Of a stretch of 64,000 nt of DNA, positions 53,472 through 63,665 are shown piece after piece. The stretch lies in contig OX621242.1 of assembly GCA_951640165.1 (NCBI GenBank), positions 29,446,001 through 29,510,000 on the forward strand, given 5' to 3'. Position numbers and translations under genes: made by a program. The DNA is from Pseudoips prasinana (taxonomy: Eukaryota > Arthropoda > Insecta > Lepidoptera > Nolidae). Every line of letters starts with the position of its first letter. Position 1 is the first letter of the stretch. Below the pieces are notes generated by a model that saw only the letters and a list, made by a program, of their open reading frames with translations, was not told where the DNA came from and did no database searches.

Positions 53472-56346
53472 TCATTCCTCTTCTTCGACTTCTTCATCTT
53501 CATTGTCATGTTGGTTCTCATTCCTGCCCTCTATCAAACTCATGTAAAAGTCATGATAAACAGATGGTATAACATTATTTTGGCACAAGTACTTCAAATC
53601 CTGAAGTTTAGCCTCGGGTATTGGTAATTTCCCCTCGTAAGCTTGGGTCAATGTTCTTGCTAGAGGGGCTGGAAGTGGACTGTTGTCTAATCTTATGCGG
53701 TTCCTTGATCTTGTTTTGGGAGTCTCTAGTGCATTATTTACAATAATGCATTTGAACTCATGGTCACAAAAATCTGTTTTATATAGTATCCTGTCAGATA
53801 ATTGTGGCCATATTTCTAACTGTCTTAGTCGAGACCAGAAAACTCGTTCTCTGTTTGTATTTGTACTCCAGTTGCATCCAGGGAGCAGAGCTTTAAAATC
53901 CATAAAATTTAAGGTAGTCATTTCCTGGACTAAGTAAGGGTTTCCATCCTGTTTGGCCCACCTTATGAGGGCATACCATTGTTCGGGGGTGTACACCATT
54001 TTATTTTTGGCGGTTCTCTCAATAAGGGCGTGTACACTATCACCCTCATTTTGAGTATGGCCTTTCTCAAAATATTTATGAGTTATAGCGACTTCAAAAT
54101 CTTTTGCAGCTCGTAAATAGGCTGCAAAAACGATACGATTGCGGTTTTGTCCCCCGCAATTGTCGGACCAAAAATTGAATGTTTTTATGCCTTTTTGGTA
54201 ATGTTCTTTCATATAATCATATAAACAGCTACTCACATCGTTTGCTCCTCGGCTTGCAGTGCTTTCATCCCAAACATAGCACTTGGCAACTTTGCTTCCC
54301 ATTTCGTATATTGTAAAATTGAATACAGTTAGCTTTCTCTTATAATAAAGAATACCAGTTTCTCCACGGGGCATTCCATGCACTTTTTGAAAATCATATA
54401 CCGCTGTGAGTACTTCTTTTGATTTCATAGTGCTTTCTTTATCTTTGTTCTTTAGCTCTCGCGCTATAGTTTTGTTTCTCATGTGGATATTGTATGTGTT
54501 AAGCTGGTCTTTAGTCACAGGACGCGGTAAGTTTTTATACACATGACAAACATCACACTGATCTTTTTTGGGGGCGTGGAACCCCAAATTTATATTCTTA
54601 TTGACAATGTCTCTGTATTGTCTTGCTGTTTTGACTTTACTTTGATTTTGAGGATCATTCCAGTCTTTATAAAGCAGAAACATTCGAGCAAATGTTAGAG
54701 ATCCATCTAAATATACTTTATTCGTGCGTTTTCGGACATAATGCGATTCCACAAGTGCAAAGCTGTTCACATGATCACCAACACTTGCAAACATCTCTTC
54801 AGTAATTTTCTTAGTATGTCTATGGATACCTCTTTTGTCGTGGACAACAGTGCCTTGCAATGAAAGCTTTTTCAAAGCAGAATATACCAGGCCTTGTTTG
54901 ATCCCAAAAGTGTTCAAAAACATGGTTTTACAGACCTGTATCTTCGTTATCTGTGTCTTTGAAGACACTGAATCAGTCTCATGCACCTCATTATCATCTA
55001 GTTTTTTTATCTATTTTTGTTGGTAAATAATACCGCAAAGTAAATTCTCTTCTCGAAGCAGTTTCAGTAGTAACTCTACGTTTTGGAATTTTATCACAGT
55101 ACTTATTGATAAAATCCCAATGACGAACTATATCTCCCATTGACCAAAATGCCACAAAAAGCAAATCTCTGTCAACATTAGTAACTTTTTGTGAACATTT
55201 TAACTTACATTTCTCTCCACAACATGGCCCCATCTCTTTTTTTTTTCTCATTTTACCATCCCTACCTTTGTACGCATTTCCTAAATTTTTATTTTTCTTA
55301 CGCATAACATCCAACCATTGGTCTTGATGGACCATTCGTAATCTCCCTTTATCTTTTTTTCTAGTGGATAACCTGCGCCTCGGTGATGGTTCAATGTCAT
55401 AAAGAGTATTTTCTGTTGTCGGGGTTTGTATGGGCATAGGTGAGCTAACTGATATGACAACGTTTGGCGTAAGAGCTGGTGATATATCACAATCTAACTG
55501 AGTAATTGCTTGAGCTATGACTGATGAGAAACTTGGCGACTCAAGAGAAATATCAATTCGAATACCTGAACTGACATTGCACACCCATGATAATGGGTGA
55601 TTGGGGCGTTATTGTTGCCAATATGGGGTCATGGCAAAATTACGGAAGCTGTATCACTTGTGACAGTTGCGGAATGTGTTCTGGAACATTCTGAGGGTTT
55701 CAGGTGGTTTTTTGTAGCACATGTTTCTTCGTCACTATTTTCTATGAATTCCGCCATTTGTTGCAAGTCTTCATCAGTGAAATATATTGAAAAGTGTACT
55801 GGAGTATCTGAAACAACCAAACCACATCAAACACTCGATTTTCTATGATAATCAACATCATTTCATAAAAGTAAAACTATTTAAGAATACAGATAGATAT
55901 TAATAATCAACATAAAATCCAATGTAAAACAATATATGTGTTAGTTAACTGATTTCATTTTAAACAAATTCCGTAAAATAAATATGTAAGTGCCTAGATA
56001 CATTTTTCAATCAAACAAAATTCCGACGTAAAAATGTGTAACTGCGCAGTTACATACTTATGCATCGGGAATGAATAAATTGTAGTAATGTAAATATTAC
56101 GATAGATTTTTATTCTAAGACGTGTTCAAATATTTACAGTATAGGTATTAATCTCAATTTATGGGTGCACTTAAAATATATATACTTTAATAATTATAAA
56201 ATATTTAATTAATATTACTTACCTTGCCTTGATGGCGAGTCTAACTGGTCTAATGTTACACTTATTGTTTGGTCCACAGCAGTCTTTGGTCTTTTAATTG
56301 CATCTTCCCTTAATGTAGTTAAAAATTTATATCGTTCACTCGACAT
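53472..56346 (-). pseudogene. DUF7869-type multi-exon gene (probable transposase relative), one frameshift
   Basis: Exon 1 (56223-56346) starts ACC-ATG and ends CAAG/GTAAGTAA. Exon 2 starts at 55807 after TTTGGTTGTTTCAG and joins in frame. A small intron (donor GTAATT at 55643-55642, candidate acceptor TTCTCTTGAG near 55545) would bypass the stop at 55629 and enter the 54994-55584 frame. That part has CCGEKCKLKCSQKV and FWSMGDIVRHWDFI; the text continues as CKTMFLNTFGIKQGLVYSAL in the 53472-54986 frame. The two frames differ by one base exactly at a T7 run (55002-55008). In the 504-codon part: CDVC at 144-147, D198 in VYDFQ, SDNCGGQNRN at 274-283, KGHTQNEGDSVHA at 308-320, and an acidic C-terminus. 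The D/DNC/H-N-D pattern suggests an RNase-H-like DDE fold as in transposases. A one-base assembly error is as likely as true decay. Confidence 0.75.
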
Positions 56347-56389
56347 GGTAAAAAACAACGCAACACTCGCGCGCACAACTCGCTGTCCG

Positions 56390-56410
56390 ACGGAGAACTG
56401 ACTGTCCGGC
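56390..56410 (-). promoter_or_regulatory. Candidate core promoter of the DUF7869-type gene
   Basis: About 50 bp upstream of the ATG, the minus strand has an arthropod initiator-like ACAGTCAGTTCTCC (TCAGT at 56401-56397) in a GC-rich stretch (56360-56450) unlike its AT-rich surroundings. No TATA box at -30 was seen. Inferred from sequence alone. Confidence 0.35.
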
Positions 56411-57180
56411 AGTTACCCGCACCGCGCGCCCTTTCCCCCCGCGTCAATGTATGTAATTGGAACATAAATGATTGTACGCTGTGTTTATTTGTTAACTTAT
56501 GCAGATAAACAATTATACGTTTGAGAAAAAAGTAAGTTGGGGTAATTGAAAAAATAAAATAAAAATATATGTGGTAAATATAGATATATAGATGCCAAAA
56601 ATGCAATAAAAACCGTTTCGTGTATCTGGCAGATACATACGTATACGTAGCGGGTGTCGATATCTTCAATTTATGTGTTTTCCGTTCATCATAAATACTC
56701 ATAATATGATCATACTCTTTATGTAGGTATTAAATATATCAACAAGCTTTATTGAATATTTGTAAGCTTTCAGTTCTTCATATTTCTTTAATTTTATAGA
56801 TTAAGAACTTGATTATTAAGTACTAACTGTTCCGGCCGACTATGACGTGACGTGAAAATAAAAAAAAACGAGTGTGCTTTAGACTTAAGTAAAACTTAGA
56901 TAAACGAAACATAACTGGCTATGAGAGAAAGACAGAAAAATACTTATATTTAAAAACCTTTTTAGAGTTCCATATCCAAATGGCCAACAGGACCCTATTA
57001 CTAATATACTTACTAAGTATACTATATATAAGCGGGCTTAGCGGCGGAAGTCCCCATATTTTCGGTAACTAACAGTAGTAGGTACAGAACCCTTCGTGTA
57101 ATAGCCGGACTCACTGTTAGCCGGTTTTACATAAATGAAAACAATCTTTTCGGCATCTCACATACACTTTCATAAAGTAA

Positions 57181-57355
57181 CTAGCTGTGCCCCGCGGTGT
57201 TACCCGCGTTAAATTTTATAAATTTTCTTTGCTATAAACCTCACGGAGCCCGAGACCTTTCCAACGAATGCAAAACCGTGGAAATCGGTTCGTGCGTTCT
57301 AGAGTTATAGCGTCAGGAAGGAAAACCCGACTTATTTTTATATAGTAGATAACGT
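57181..57355 (-). repeat. CGCGGTGTTACCCGCG repeat copy
   Basis: Starts CTAGCTGTGCCCCGCGGTGT and TACCCGCGTTAAATTTTATA. The right half (AAATCGGTTCGTGCGTTCTA, GACTTATTTTTATATAGTAG) differs from the 28682 copy, so it is a related subtype. Confidence 0.5.
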
Positions 57356-57662
57356 CCTCCCGCTTCGATCACAGACGGGGCCATGCTTTTTATAAGCTTA
57401 GTATAATTTGCATGAACCTTGACAAATTTCATGCAAATCAGTTGAAACATTAAGGAGAGACACATCTTTATTAGCTGAATACCGGATAATTAACAATGGT
57501 TGTTATACTGGTATGTTATTAGTACGCTGTATTGTACCTTATCATATAATAGTAATTTGTTTTTACATCTGGTAGAATGAAAATGTTAGATAAACATTTA
57601 TAGATTTGATTTGAAAACTATTAACGTAGAACAAGTTGAATAGGTTACAATATGTCTAAGTT

Positions 57663-57810
57663 AAAAAAAAATACTTGTGTGTAAAAATTCACTCTCATAC
57701 CACCTAGAACTAACTTCATGCTGTTAAATTTTTTGGTGTCGGTGTGCGCGCGCATCGTAAAAATTCACTCTCATCATTTTTCTCCATCGCGCCAAAAGAA
57801 GTATAACTTC
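57663..57810 (-). repeat. Repeat J, short inverted copy
   Basis: The complement of the first module of repeat J plus its T-run end. It has one module only; the join GAATTTTTACACACAAG indicates an internal deletion between the second module and the tail. Confidence 0.8.
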
Positions 57811-57841
57811 GATAAATTACAATTATTTAATTCTAAGTGAC

Positions 57842-58048
57842 TGACTTGGGACATTAGACACACACGGCCATCTGATCATAAAACTAAGCAGAGCTTGTAC
57901 TATGGAAACCAGATAACTGATATACCTAGACTTAGGACAAACAGACATGTTCATGCACACAAATATTTGTCTTTGGTGGGAATCGAACCCACTATCTCCG
58001 GCGTGAAAAAAGCAAGCATTTGCCAAACACGCCAATAGGCCCGTGGAG
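57842..58048 (-). repeat. tRNA-derived SINE, family B
   Basis: Tail CACGGCCATCTGATCATAAA (plus sense), GGAAACCAGATAACTGATAT, AGACATGTTCATGCACACAA, and head GGTGGGAATCGAACCCACTA followed by GCCAAACACGCCAATAGGCC. Confidence 0.7.
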
Positions 58049-58242
58049 GATTGGAGATTGTTGAAACCCCCCCTCCCCCATGAAACGCGCTGTTGTGTTT
58101 ATCTGTACCCCTTTCTGCCTAGTAATACGTTACGTGTCCACCAAATGAACATGTTTATCTAAGTCACAATTATGTGGCGTAAATTAACTGAAAGTCGCTA
58201 CCTTTACCTTTGCTATTGTTTTAATAGTGTTATAATATTCAC

Positions 58243-59010
58243 CCGCAGTGAACGAGGTCCTGGGTTAAAATCCCGTGTCGGGTCAAAAGTGATTTTGGGA
58301 CTTTTCTGTAAAAAGATAAATTTCTCAGCATCAGCCCGAAGTTGGCAGTATTTAAATCTTACTGCCAAACTCTGTACACCTGCAGCTTATGGGTCAGTTA
58401 TCGTCGCAGGTCACTCGAAACACTACGTGTACAATACAATAATGGTTTTAGGATGCTGATGGGGCTGTCCCGCTGGTGCAGCGCATCAGGTATGTTTGCA
58501 GAAGCAAGGACTGATTGCTTCAAGGCAATTTTAAGGAAAAGAACTGCCTCCCTGATGCGTCGTGTGCGAGACAGTACCAGCAGCCTCCTAAATACCATAT
58601 TGCACAAAATTGATTGCCCAATAGTGAGCCACTGGAACAGTGTTCACATGGGTTCCAGGGCTCCCATTTTTAACGTAAGATAGATTTATTAGTGTAGTAC
58701 TAACATATTTCTAAGCCATTACTAACAAATTACTATGGATTAATTATTATCTGAAATAAATATATTATTATTATTATTATATTATTATTATTATACCCCC
58801 GTGCCTCTGAAAGCACATTAAGCCGTCGGTCCTGTAGCTGACCTCTTTCCGGTCGTGTCGCTAGGCGGCCCATCGGATCATGAGAGTAATGGATAGAAAG
58901 TGCTCCTATGTTTGCGCACACACATGTGTACTATAATATGTCGCGCGCAGATGGCTTATCTCTATTGAGACTGGCCGCCGTGGCCGAAATTCGGCTAGGA
59001 GGACATTATT
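58243..59010 (+). repeat. SINE family A interrupted by a LINE 3' end
   Basis: 58243-58345 is the 5' half of family A (GAACGAGGTCCTGGGTTAAA, CAGCATCAGCCCGAAGTTGG). 58795-59010 is its 3' half in the same orientation (CGTGCCTCTGAAAGCACATT, CGGATCATGAGAGTAATGG, CGGCTAGGAGGACATTATTA). The break falls in the GGCGGTATTA/TACCCC module. Confidence 0.75.
58342..58794 (+). pseudogene. Non-LTR retrotransposon (LINE) 3' end with RT C-terminal region
   Basis: An open frame to 58683 encodes SYCQTLYTCSLWVSYRRRSL, LRVQYNNGFRMLMGLSR, CSASGMFAEARTDCF and ILRKRTASLMRRVRDSTSSL. This is the conserved segment after the polymerase domain in many insect LINE ORF2 proteins. About 100 bp of 3' UTR and an (ATT)n tail at 58763-58794 follow. 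The element is 5'-truncated, as is usual for LINE copies, and inserted into a SINE. The surviving frame is open, so the insertion may be fairly recent. Confidence 0.85.
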
Positions 59011-59109
59011 ATTATTATTCCAAATTATTTATTTAAAGTTCTTATTTTTAACGTATTTATATCTATAAAATTGAAATAAAAAAGAAAACAACAATAATAT
59101 ATAAATAAA

Positions 59110-59265
59110 TATGAAAAAAATAGAGGTCCTCCAGCGGCGAGGTTTGACGCCCTAGGCCGCCGGGTGGTCAGGGCGGCAGAGTAAGGAACCTTCTCACAAT
59201 GCGTGCCGTTCCCATTATTGCCACCTTTTGTATCCGACCCTATTATTATTATTATCATAAATAAA
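59110..59265 (+). repeat. Possible retroposon fragment with ATT tail
   Basis: A GC-rich stretch (CCCTAGGCCGCCGGGTGGTC, AAGGAACCTTCTCACAATGC) ends in TATTATTATTATTATC, like a LINE or SINE 3' end. Seen once in the window; class unknown. Confidence 0.35.
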
Positions 59266-59284
59266 TTAGGTACATCCAGATGCA

Positions 59285-59400
59285 ACAAATAATAGTGCTC
59301 ATCGCACAAAGATGTGATGATTGTCCTGGGTGTATATCGAAATCACGACCTCGGGCTTATCAGTTATGATCACTAACCACTCGACCAACAAGCTATCTAC
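59285..59400 (-). repeat. SINE family B variant, head part
   Basis: AGTGCTCATCGCACAAAGAT, TTGTCCTGGGTGTATATCGA and CACTAACCACTCGACCAAC are the complement of the heads at 20600 and 48010. Confidence 0.55.
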
Positions 59401-59647
59401 ATTCAAAGAAAGGAATCTTAATATGGCTACAAAAGAGTGAACAATAATGAGAACTAATAGAGATGAATGAAGGAAGAGGACATAGTTAATTGCGCGGATT
59501 ACGCTGACCCCAAACAAAATGAGATAAACGGTAAGGGAACAAAGAATGAGGTCAAACGATAAAATGGGAAAGCCAGAAACAAGATCGAGGGACTAGTTAA
59601 ATAATTAGGATATAGTAAGTGTCAGACATCTTTAATAATAACAATAT

Positions 59648-59765
59648 TATACTGGGACATTATTCACACCAGATCCCAAAGCTAAGCAGAGCTTATGCTA
59701 TGGAAGCCAGATAACTAATATACTACATATACTACTTTTCTTTTGTAAATACATACTTATATGAA
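59648..59765 (-). repeat. SINE family B, 3' part
   Basis: TGGGACATTATTCACACCAG, CCCAAAGCTAAGCAGAGCTT and GGAAGCCAGATAACTAATAT match the family tail. Confidence 0.6.
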
Positions 59766-59769
59766 TGGT

Positions 59770-60470
59770 TAGCTGGTCAGCTCTGCCCCGCGGTTTATAA
59801 ATTATCACAGCTCCTCTCCCGTAGGTGATAGCGTGATAATATGTAGCCTATATGTTGACCCAACCTCTTAGTAATATTCATGCAAAATTTGAAGTAATTC
59901 CTCCTACTTTTTTTTTTTTGTAGGACGCTACAGTTAGCCTAGGAGGCTTTCACTGCTTCACCGGACTATAGAGGCGAGCGGAGGGCTCGAGCCGTCTAGC
60001 AATTGCGTAACCCGCGCCGGAGGGCACCCCCTGTGGGGTTCGAACCTCGACTCTGGGCGATTACTGGCGGGGAGAGGGCAAGATCATCATTTTAGGGAGT
60101 TTTGTGCAACTTTCGCTCTACGTTAATGACATGACGCGGCCCCCCGTCCGCGTTGAGGGGGGCTTTTTATCGGTACGATATGCAAACTAAGGGTCATGGA
60201 GGGCGTTGGTGGTCGCGACGCGTTCGCGGTCGTACTCTCGTCCGACGAGTACGAATTATCGGTTTGTGTATAGTGTCACGAGAGTTTGAAGTAAATCCAT
60301 AATCTATGCATACATACAGACAAACAGACACACAGACAAAAATTCTAAAAACTACATTTATGGCTTCGATATCGATTGTAGATCACGCCCCAAGTATCTT
60401 TAAAAAAAATAAACAATGTACAGTTTCGACTTTTCTACGATTTTATTATATGTATAGATTAGATGTGAAC
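59770..60470 (-). repeat. Repeat K interrupted by a retroposon
   Basis: 59770-59901 (GCCCCGCGGTTTATAAATTA ... ATGCAAAATTTGAAGTAATT) and 60285-60470 (TTTGAAGTAAATCCATAATC ... TACGATTTTATTATATGTAT) are the two halves of the repeat at 42203-42550, in inverse orientation. Confidence 0.65.
59902..60284 (-). mobile_element. Retroposon copy with poly(A) and target duplication
   Basis: 383 bp inserted in repeat K. The flanks carry a 14-bp duplication with one mismatch, TTTGAAGTAATTCC (59888-59901) and TTTGAAGTAAATCC (60285-60298). On the minus strand it starts near CTCGTGACACTATACACAAA and ends with a poly(A) of 12 (T-run 59908-59919). The 3' part (GGGGGTGCCCTCCGGCGCGG and GTGAAGCAGTGAAAGCCTCC) is shared with the composite SINE at 23636. 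It may be a SINE or the 3' end of its LINE partner. A GC-rich hairpin followed by T5 lies at about 60137-60170 on the plus strand. Confidence 0.75.
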
Positions 60471-60479
60471 TGTTTGTCC

Positions 60480-60600
60480 TGAGTCTGGCTCAGGACAAAG
60501 AGACATGTTCGTTCATGCACACGTATATCTCTCCCGGATGGGAATCGAACTCAGACCTACGGCGTCAAACGCAAGCATGTACTAACCATGCAGATCTGAC
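60480..60600 (-). repeat. SINE family B, head part
   Basis: TTTGTCCTGAGTCTGGCTCA, GGATGGGAATCGAACTCAGA and GCATGTACTAACCATGCAGA fit the head and upper body. Another head-like text (AATGGGAATCAAACCCACGA) follows at about 60645-60720. Confidence 0.5.
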
Positions 60601-60720
60601 AATGCAGAACGACTAAGGGGTATTCGACCTCATGTGCTTTAAATTCAAATGGGAATCAAACCCACGATCACGGGGTATTCGACCCCATATGTTTAAACCG
60701 CCACCGCATCATGGTGTTTG

Positions 60721-61313
60721 GTCTCGAATTTATACGGATATATATTTACATTGATATTATTGTTACTTTATGGTCATCTTTGATCATATATACAACATGT
60801 AACTTAATTAACGCACTTCCTGAAAATAGTTTATTCAGAATCGTTTACTGAATCGATTTATATCATTTTTAATGTAGGTATTTTTTTATTCCAAAATGAT
60901 TAAAACTACGGAAATTATTGACATACTAACGCTGTACAGTCAAAACTATACCTAACTAATAAGACTTTTAAAATCGCAGTTTATTTGTATTCATACAAAT
61001 TCCATCATTCAATACAAAATTAAGAACAATAAACTTCATTCCTAGAAACTAATTTAGTAAATAACAATGCAGACATGTTAAATAAAAAAATCAGTGTATG
61101 TATTATGATTACAACATAATATTCTAATTGGGGTGTGCGTTAATTACGTTACATGTTGTATAAGTGTATGCGTTATCGTATTATTCGTCCTATTGAACTG
61201 AATCGTTTTACAGTTGTTGGAACTTTCTATTAACGATTGCAAAAAGAAGATTTCGAAGGATTTGACTGAATGCTTTTTTGCATGTATTCTACATATATCT
61301 ATGTATGTATGGT
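60721..61313. other. Unassigned AT-rich stretch
   Basis: No gene or repeat recognised. Confidence 0.35.
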
Positions 61314-61686
61314 TCTACCTCGTTGGTCTAGCGGTACCGTAATAAATCGTAGATAATGAGGTGTTGAGTTAGAATACCCGGTCGGACTAAAAAGTTTATT
61401 GAAAAAGAGATATCTGTTAAGAAAAAATACAGCATCAATCAGGAGTTGGGAATTAGTGGTGTTACTCCTGTGCCTCTCGTGCTTTACTAGCACGTAAAGC
61501 TGTCGTTCCTGTACATGAACGCATCTTTTTATTAACCTTTCCCATTGGATCATGAGAGAAAATAAAGAGTGAACATAGAATGAACCTGCGTTTGAGCACA
61601 CTTGGGCACTGTAATACGCAGATGGTGGATACGTGTCAATAGAGACTGGTCCGCATGACCGAATTTCGACTAGGAGGAATTATATA
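61314..61686 (+). repeat. tRNA-derived SINE, family A, diverged copy
   Basis: Head CCTCGTTGGTCTAGCGGTAC, body GTAAAGCTGTCGTTCCTGTA and CCCATTGGATCATGAGAGAA, end CGACTAGGAGGAATTATAT. It is directly followed, in the same orientation, by a second and better copy. Confidence 0.7.
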
Positions 61687-61698
61687 TTTCTTATATGG

Positions 61699-62056
61699 AA
61701 TGGCCTCGTTGGTCTAGCGGTAGCGTGTTCAACCGCAGATAATGAGGACTAGGTTCAAATCCCGGGTCGAGCCAAAATAGATTTTGGGATTTTACCGTAA
61801 AAAGAAATTTCTCAGCATCAGCCCGAAATTTGGAAGTTGGCGGTATTACACCCCCGTGTATCGGAGAGCACGTAAAGCCGTCGGTCCTGTACCTGAACTT
61901 TTTCTGGTCGTGTCGCTTGTCGTTCCATCGGATCATGAGAGTGATAGAATAGTAAGTGCCCCTGTGTTTGCACACACACTTGTGCACTATAATATGTCCT
62001 GCGCAATTGGCTAGTCTCCATTGAGACTGGCCGAAATTCGATCGGGAGGACATTAT
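61699..62056 (+). repeat. tRNA-derived SINE, family A, well-preserved copy
   Basis: Head GGCCTCGTTGGTCTAGCGGT and GGTTCAAATCCCGGGTCGAG, body CAGCATCAGCCCGAAATTTG and CGTAAAGCCGTCGGTCCTGT, end CGATCGGGAGGACATTATAT. The tandem arrangement with the previous copy has a 12-bp spacer. Confidence 0.75.
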
Positions 62057-62384
62057 ATGCAACGTAAGAAACCGCGGGGCACAGTTAGTAATACAATAAT
62101 TGAAATATCGCTTATCAGTTAAATATACCGTTAAATAACTAGAGTCGTAACGTTCCACCGTAATTAAAAATATACGTCGTAAAACTATGCGATATCGTGA
62201 AGTTATTTTTTATGTTGAGAGATCTCGCCCTTGGCCAAATCTAACGAGATCATTCCCTCCCGTAAAGCTTGTACACCTACATATATATAACCTTTCTAGT
62301 CTCTGCCAAAAACAAAGAGGTGAACAAACGCTAGTAAATTCATGATCACTAACTAATGTATGCAGTATAATAATAGTACATAAT

Positions 62385-62790
62385 CACTGCCATGGCGGTC
62401 AGTTTCAGTGGAGACTAGCCATCTCCGCAAGATATATTATAGTGCACTCTTTTGTACCCAAACACAGGTGTAGTTTCTGTTCCGTGACTCTCATGATCAG
62501 TTGGGACGACTAGCCTGACACTACCTAAAAGAGCTTAGGTACAGGAACGACGGCTTTACATACTCTCCGTCAACCTTTCAGACTCCGCTCCGGACGTTTT
62601 TTAACATGACGATTACTGTTAGTCTAGTATGCTTTCACTGCTTCGCCGGACTATAGAGATGAGCGAGAGCTCCAGCCATCTAGCCTAACTAAATTTGTGT
62701 TGACAGAAAAATTATATCATTTTTGACCTGATTCGAGATTCGAACTGTACCTAACTATCTGCGGTTGAACACGCCACTAAAGGTCCAGTC
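62385..62790 (-). repeat. SINE family A copy carrying the alternative tail inside
   Basis: Plus-sense family A 3' text (CTCTCATGATCAGTTGGGAC, CAGGAACGACGGCTTTACAT) is followed by a stretch with TTAGTCTAGTATGCTTTCAC and TGCTTCGCCGGACTATAGAG, the tail of the 59902 retroposon. Family A head text follows (GACCTGATTCGAGATTCGAA). Confidence 0.55.
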
Positions 62791-62794
62791 AAAG

Positions 62795-62866
62795 CTTGTC
62801 GCTCAAGACCAGTAAGAGATCGGCAAGGTAGGCCGGCCCAAGGTATATCATAAATGGGTGAGAGCC
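62795..62866 (+). repeat. 5S-rRNA-derived SINE fragment
   Basis: CAGTAAGAGATCGGCAAGGT and CATAAATGGGTGAGAGCC fit the 5S-like part of the family; the body is missing. Confidence 0.4.
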
Positions 62867-62867
62867 T

Positions 62868-63065
62868 ATATCTTGGGACAACTTACACACTGTCATCTGA
62901 TCCTAAACTAGGCCTGTACTATGGCAACCATACAACTGATAAACATCCTTAAATATTTCTAAATACATACATATTATTGAAAAAGTACACCCTGATACAG
63001 AACAAATTATCGTGTTCATTGCACAAGGATTTGTTCCGGGTGGGAATTGAACCCAGAATAAATCT
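62868..63065 (-). repeat. SINE family B, diverged copy
   Basis: CACACTGTCATCTGATCCTA, TATGGCAACCATACAACTGA, ATCGTGTTCATTGCACAAGG and GGTGGGAATTGAACCCAGAA appear in family order. Confidence 0.55.
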
Positions 63066-63536
63066 ATGAGGCACGTCTGCGTGATATTCGGACCTGTTGT
63101 CGTCGAATGGCTACCGCCATAACAGAAGCTTATTGAATGGCTTAAACCACTCTAATTCAAGGTTAACCACTGCTCAAACGAGAAAGTAAAAATATAATGA
63201 GGAATCACAACTTTGGGTTCACCGAAGTATAATTTATTCGTCGTTGGATACAGTTTGACCTTGACGAATTATCTTTATTACTATGGCAATAAGAGCTGTT
63301 TCCACAGCACAAATGTATCTGTTTCGACTGTATTGGTCAAGGTCACATAAGCACTGAATTCTAATAAAAATACTTTCATTACAAAATTTTAAGGATCTTA
63401 AATTGGATAGGCTGAGTTAGTGCAAAATACATTTTACTTTTTGTACCAAAATTGGAAAATTATCCAAAATGTAAATAGTAAAATAGTTGCGCAGTAAATT
63501 TGCATTACGTTTGATGATTTGCGTTTTTTTTTTATT
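63066..63536. other. Unassigned AT-rich stretch
   Basis: No gene or repeat recognised. Confidence 0.35.
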
Positions 63537-63665
63537 TCATCATCATCATCATCATTACAGCTTAAATAAGTCCACTGCTGGACAAGCCTCCCTCAAGAAT
63601 CATCTTGAGGGGATATGCCATAATCGCCACGCTTGGCAGGCGGGTTGGCGATCGCAGTATGATGG
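63537..63665. repeat. LINE-tail-like repeat with (CAT)n
   Basis: Begins (CAT)6 and TCCACTGCTGGACAAGCCTC, then an inverted pair CTCAAGA/TCTTGAG and CACGCTTGGCAGGCGGGTTG. It is the best copy of the block at 39400 and 50740. Confidence 0.5.

Noticed and set aside
55002..55008. Programmed -1 frameshift at A7C in the DUF7869-type gene
   Set aside because: The AAAAAAC heptamer is not in the X-XXY-YYZ phase of the upstream frame, and the shift needed is +1. A one-base indel or assembly error is simpler.
53472..56346. Terminal inverted repeats of the DUF7869-type element from CTGCCAGATACA at 52662 and 56621
   Set aside because: Only 12 bp match, the flanks show no target duplication and the neighbouring bases diverge at once, so chance is likely.
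56319..56702. 127-codon minus-strand ORF upstream of the DUF7869-type gene
   Set aside because: It is rich in Tyr, Ile and Phe from AT-rich DNA, overlaps the proposed exon 1 in another frame and has no recognisable domain.
58763..58794. (ATT)n microsatellite as an independent feature
   Set aside because: It is the 3' tail of the LINE fragment, a normal end for this kind of element.
61699..61775. tRNA gene candidates at SINE heads (also 1210-1280, 20600, 36655, 48030, 51961)
   Set aside because: A- and B-box-like motifs are present, but the cloverleaf pairing is poor and each is followed by a repeated SINE body, so none is called as a functional tRNA gene.
61691..62158. 155-codon minus-strand ORF
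   Set aside because: It runs antisense through a well-preserved SINE family A copy; its peptide follows from the repeat and has no domain.
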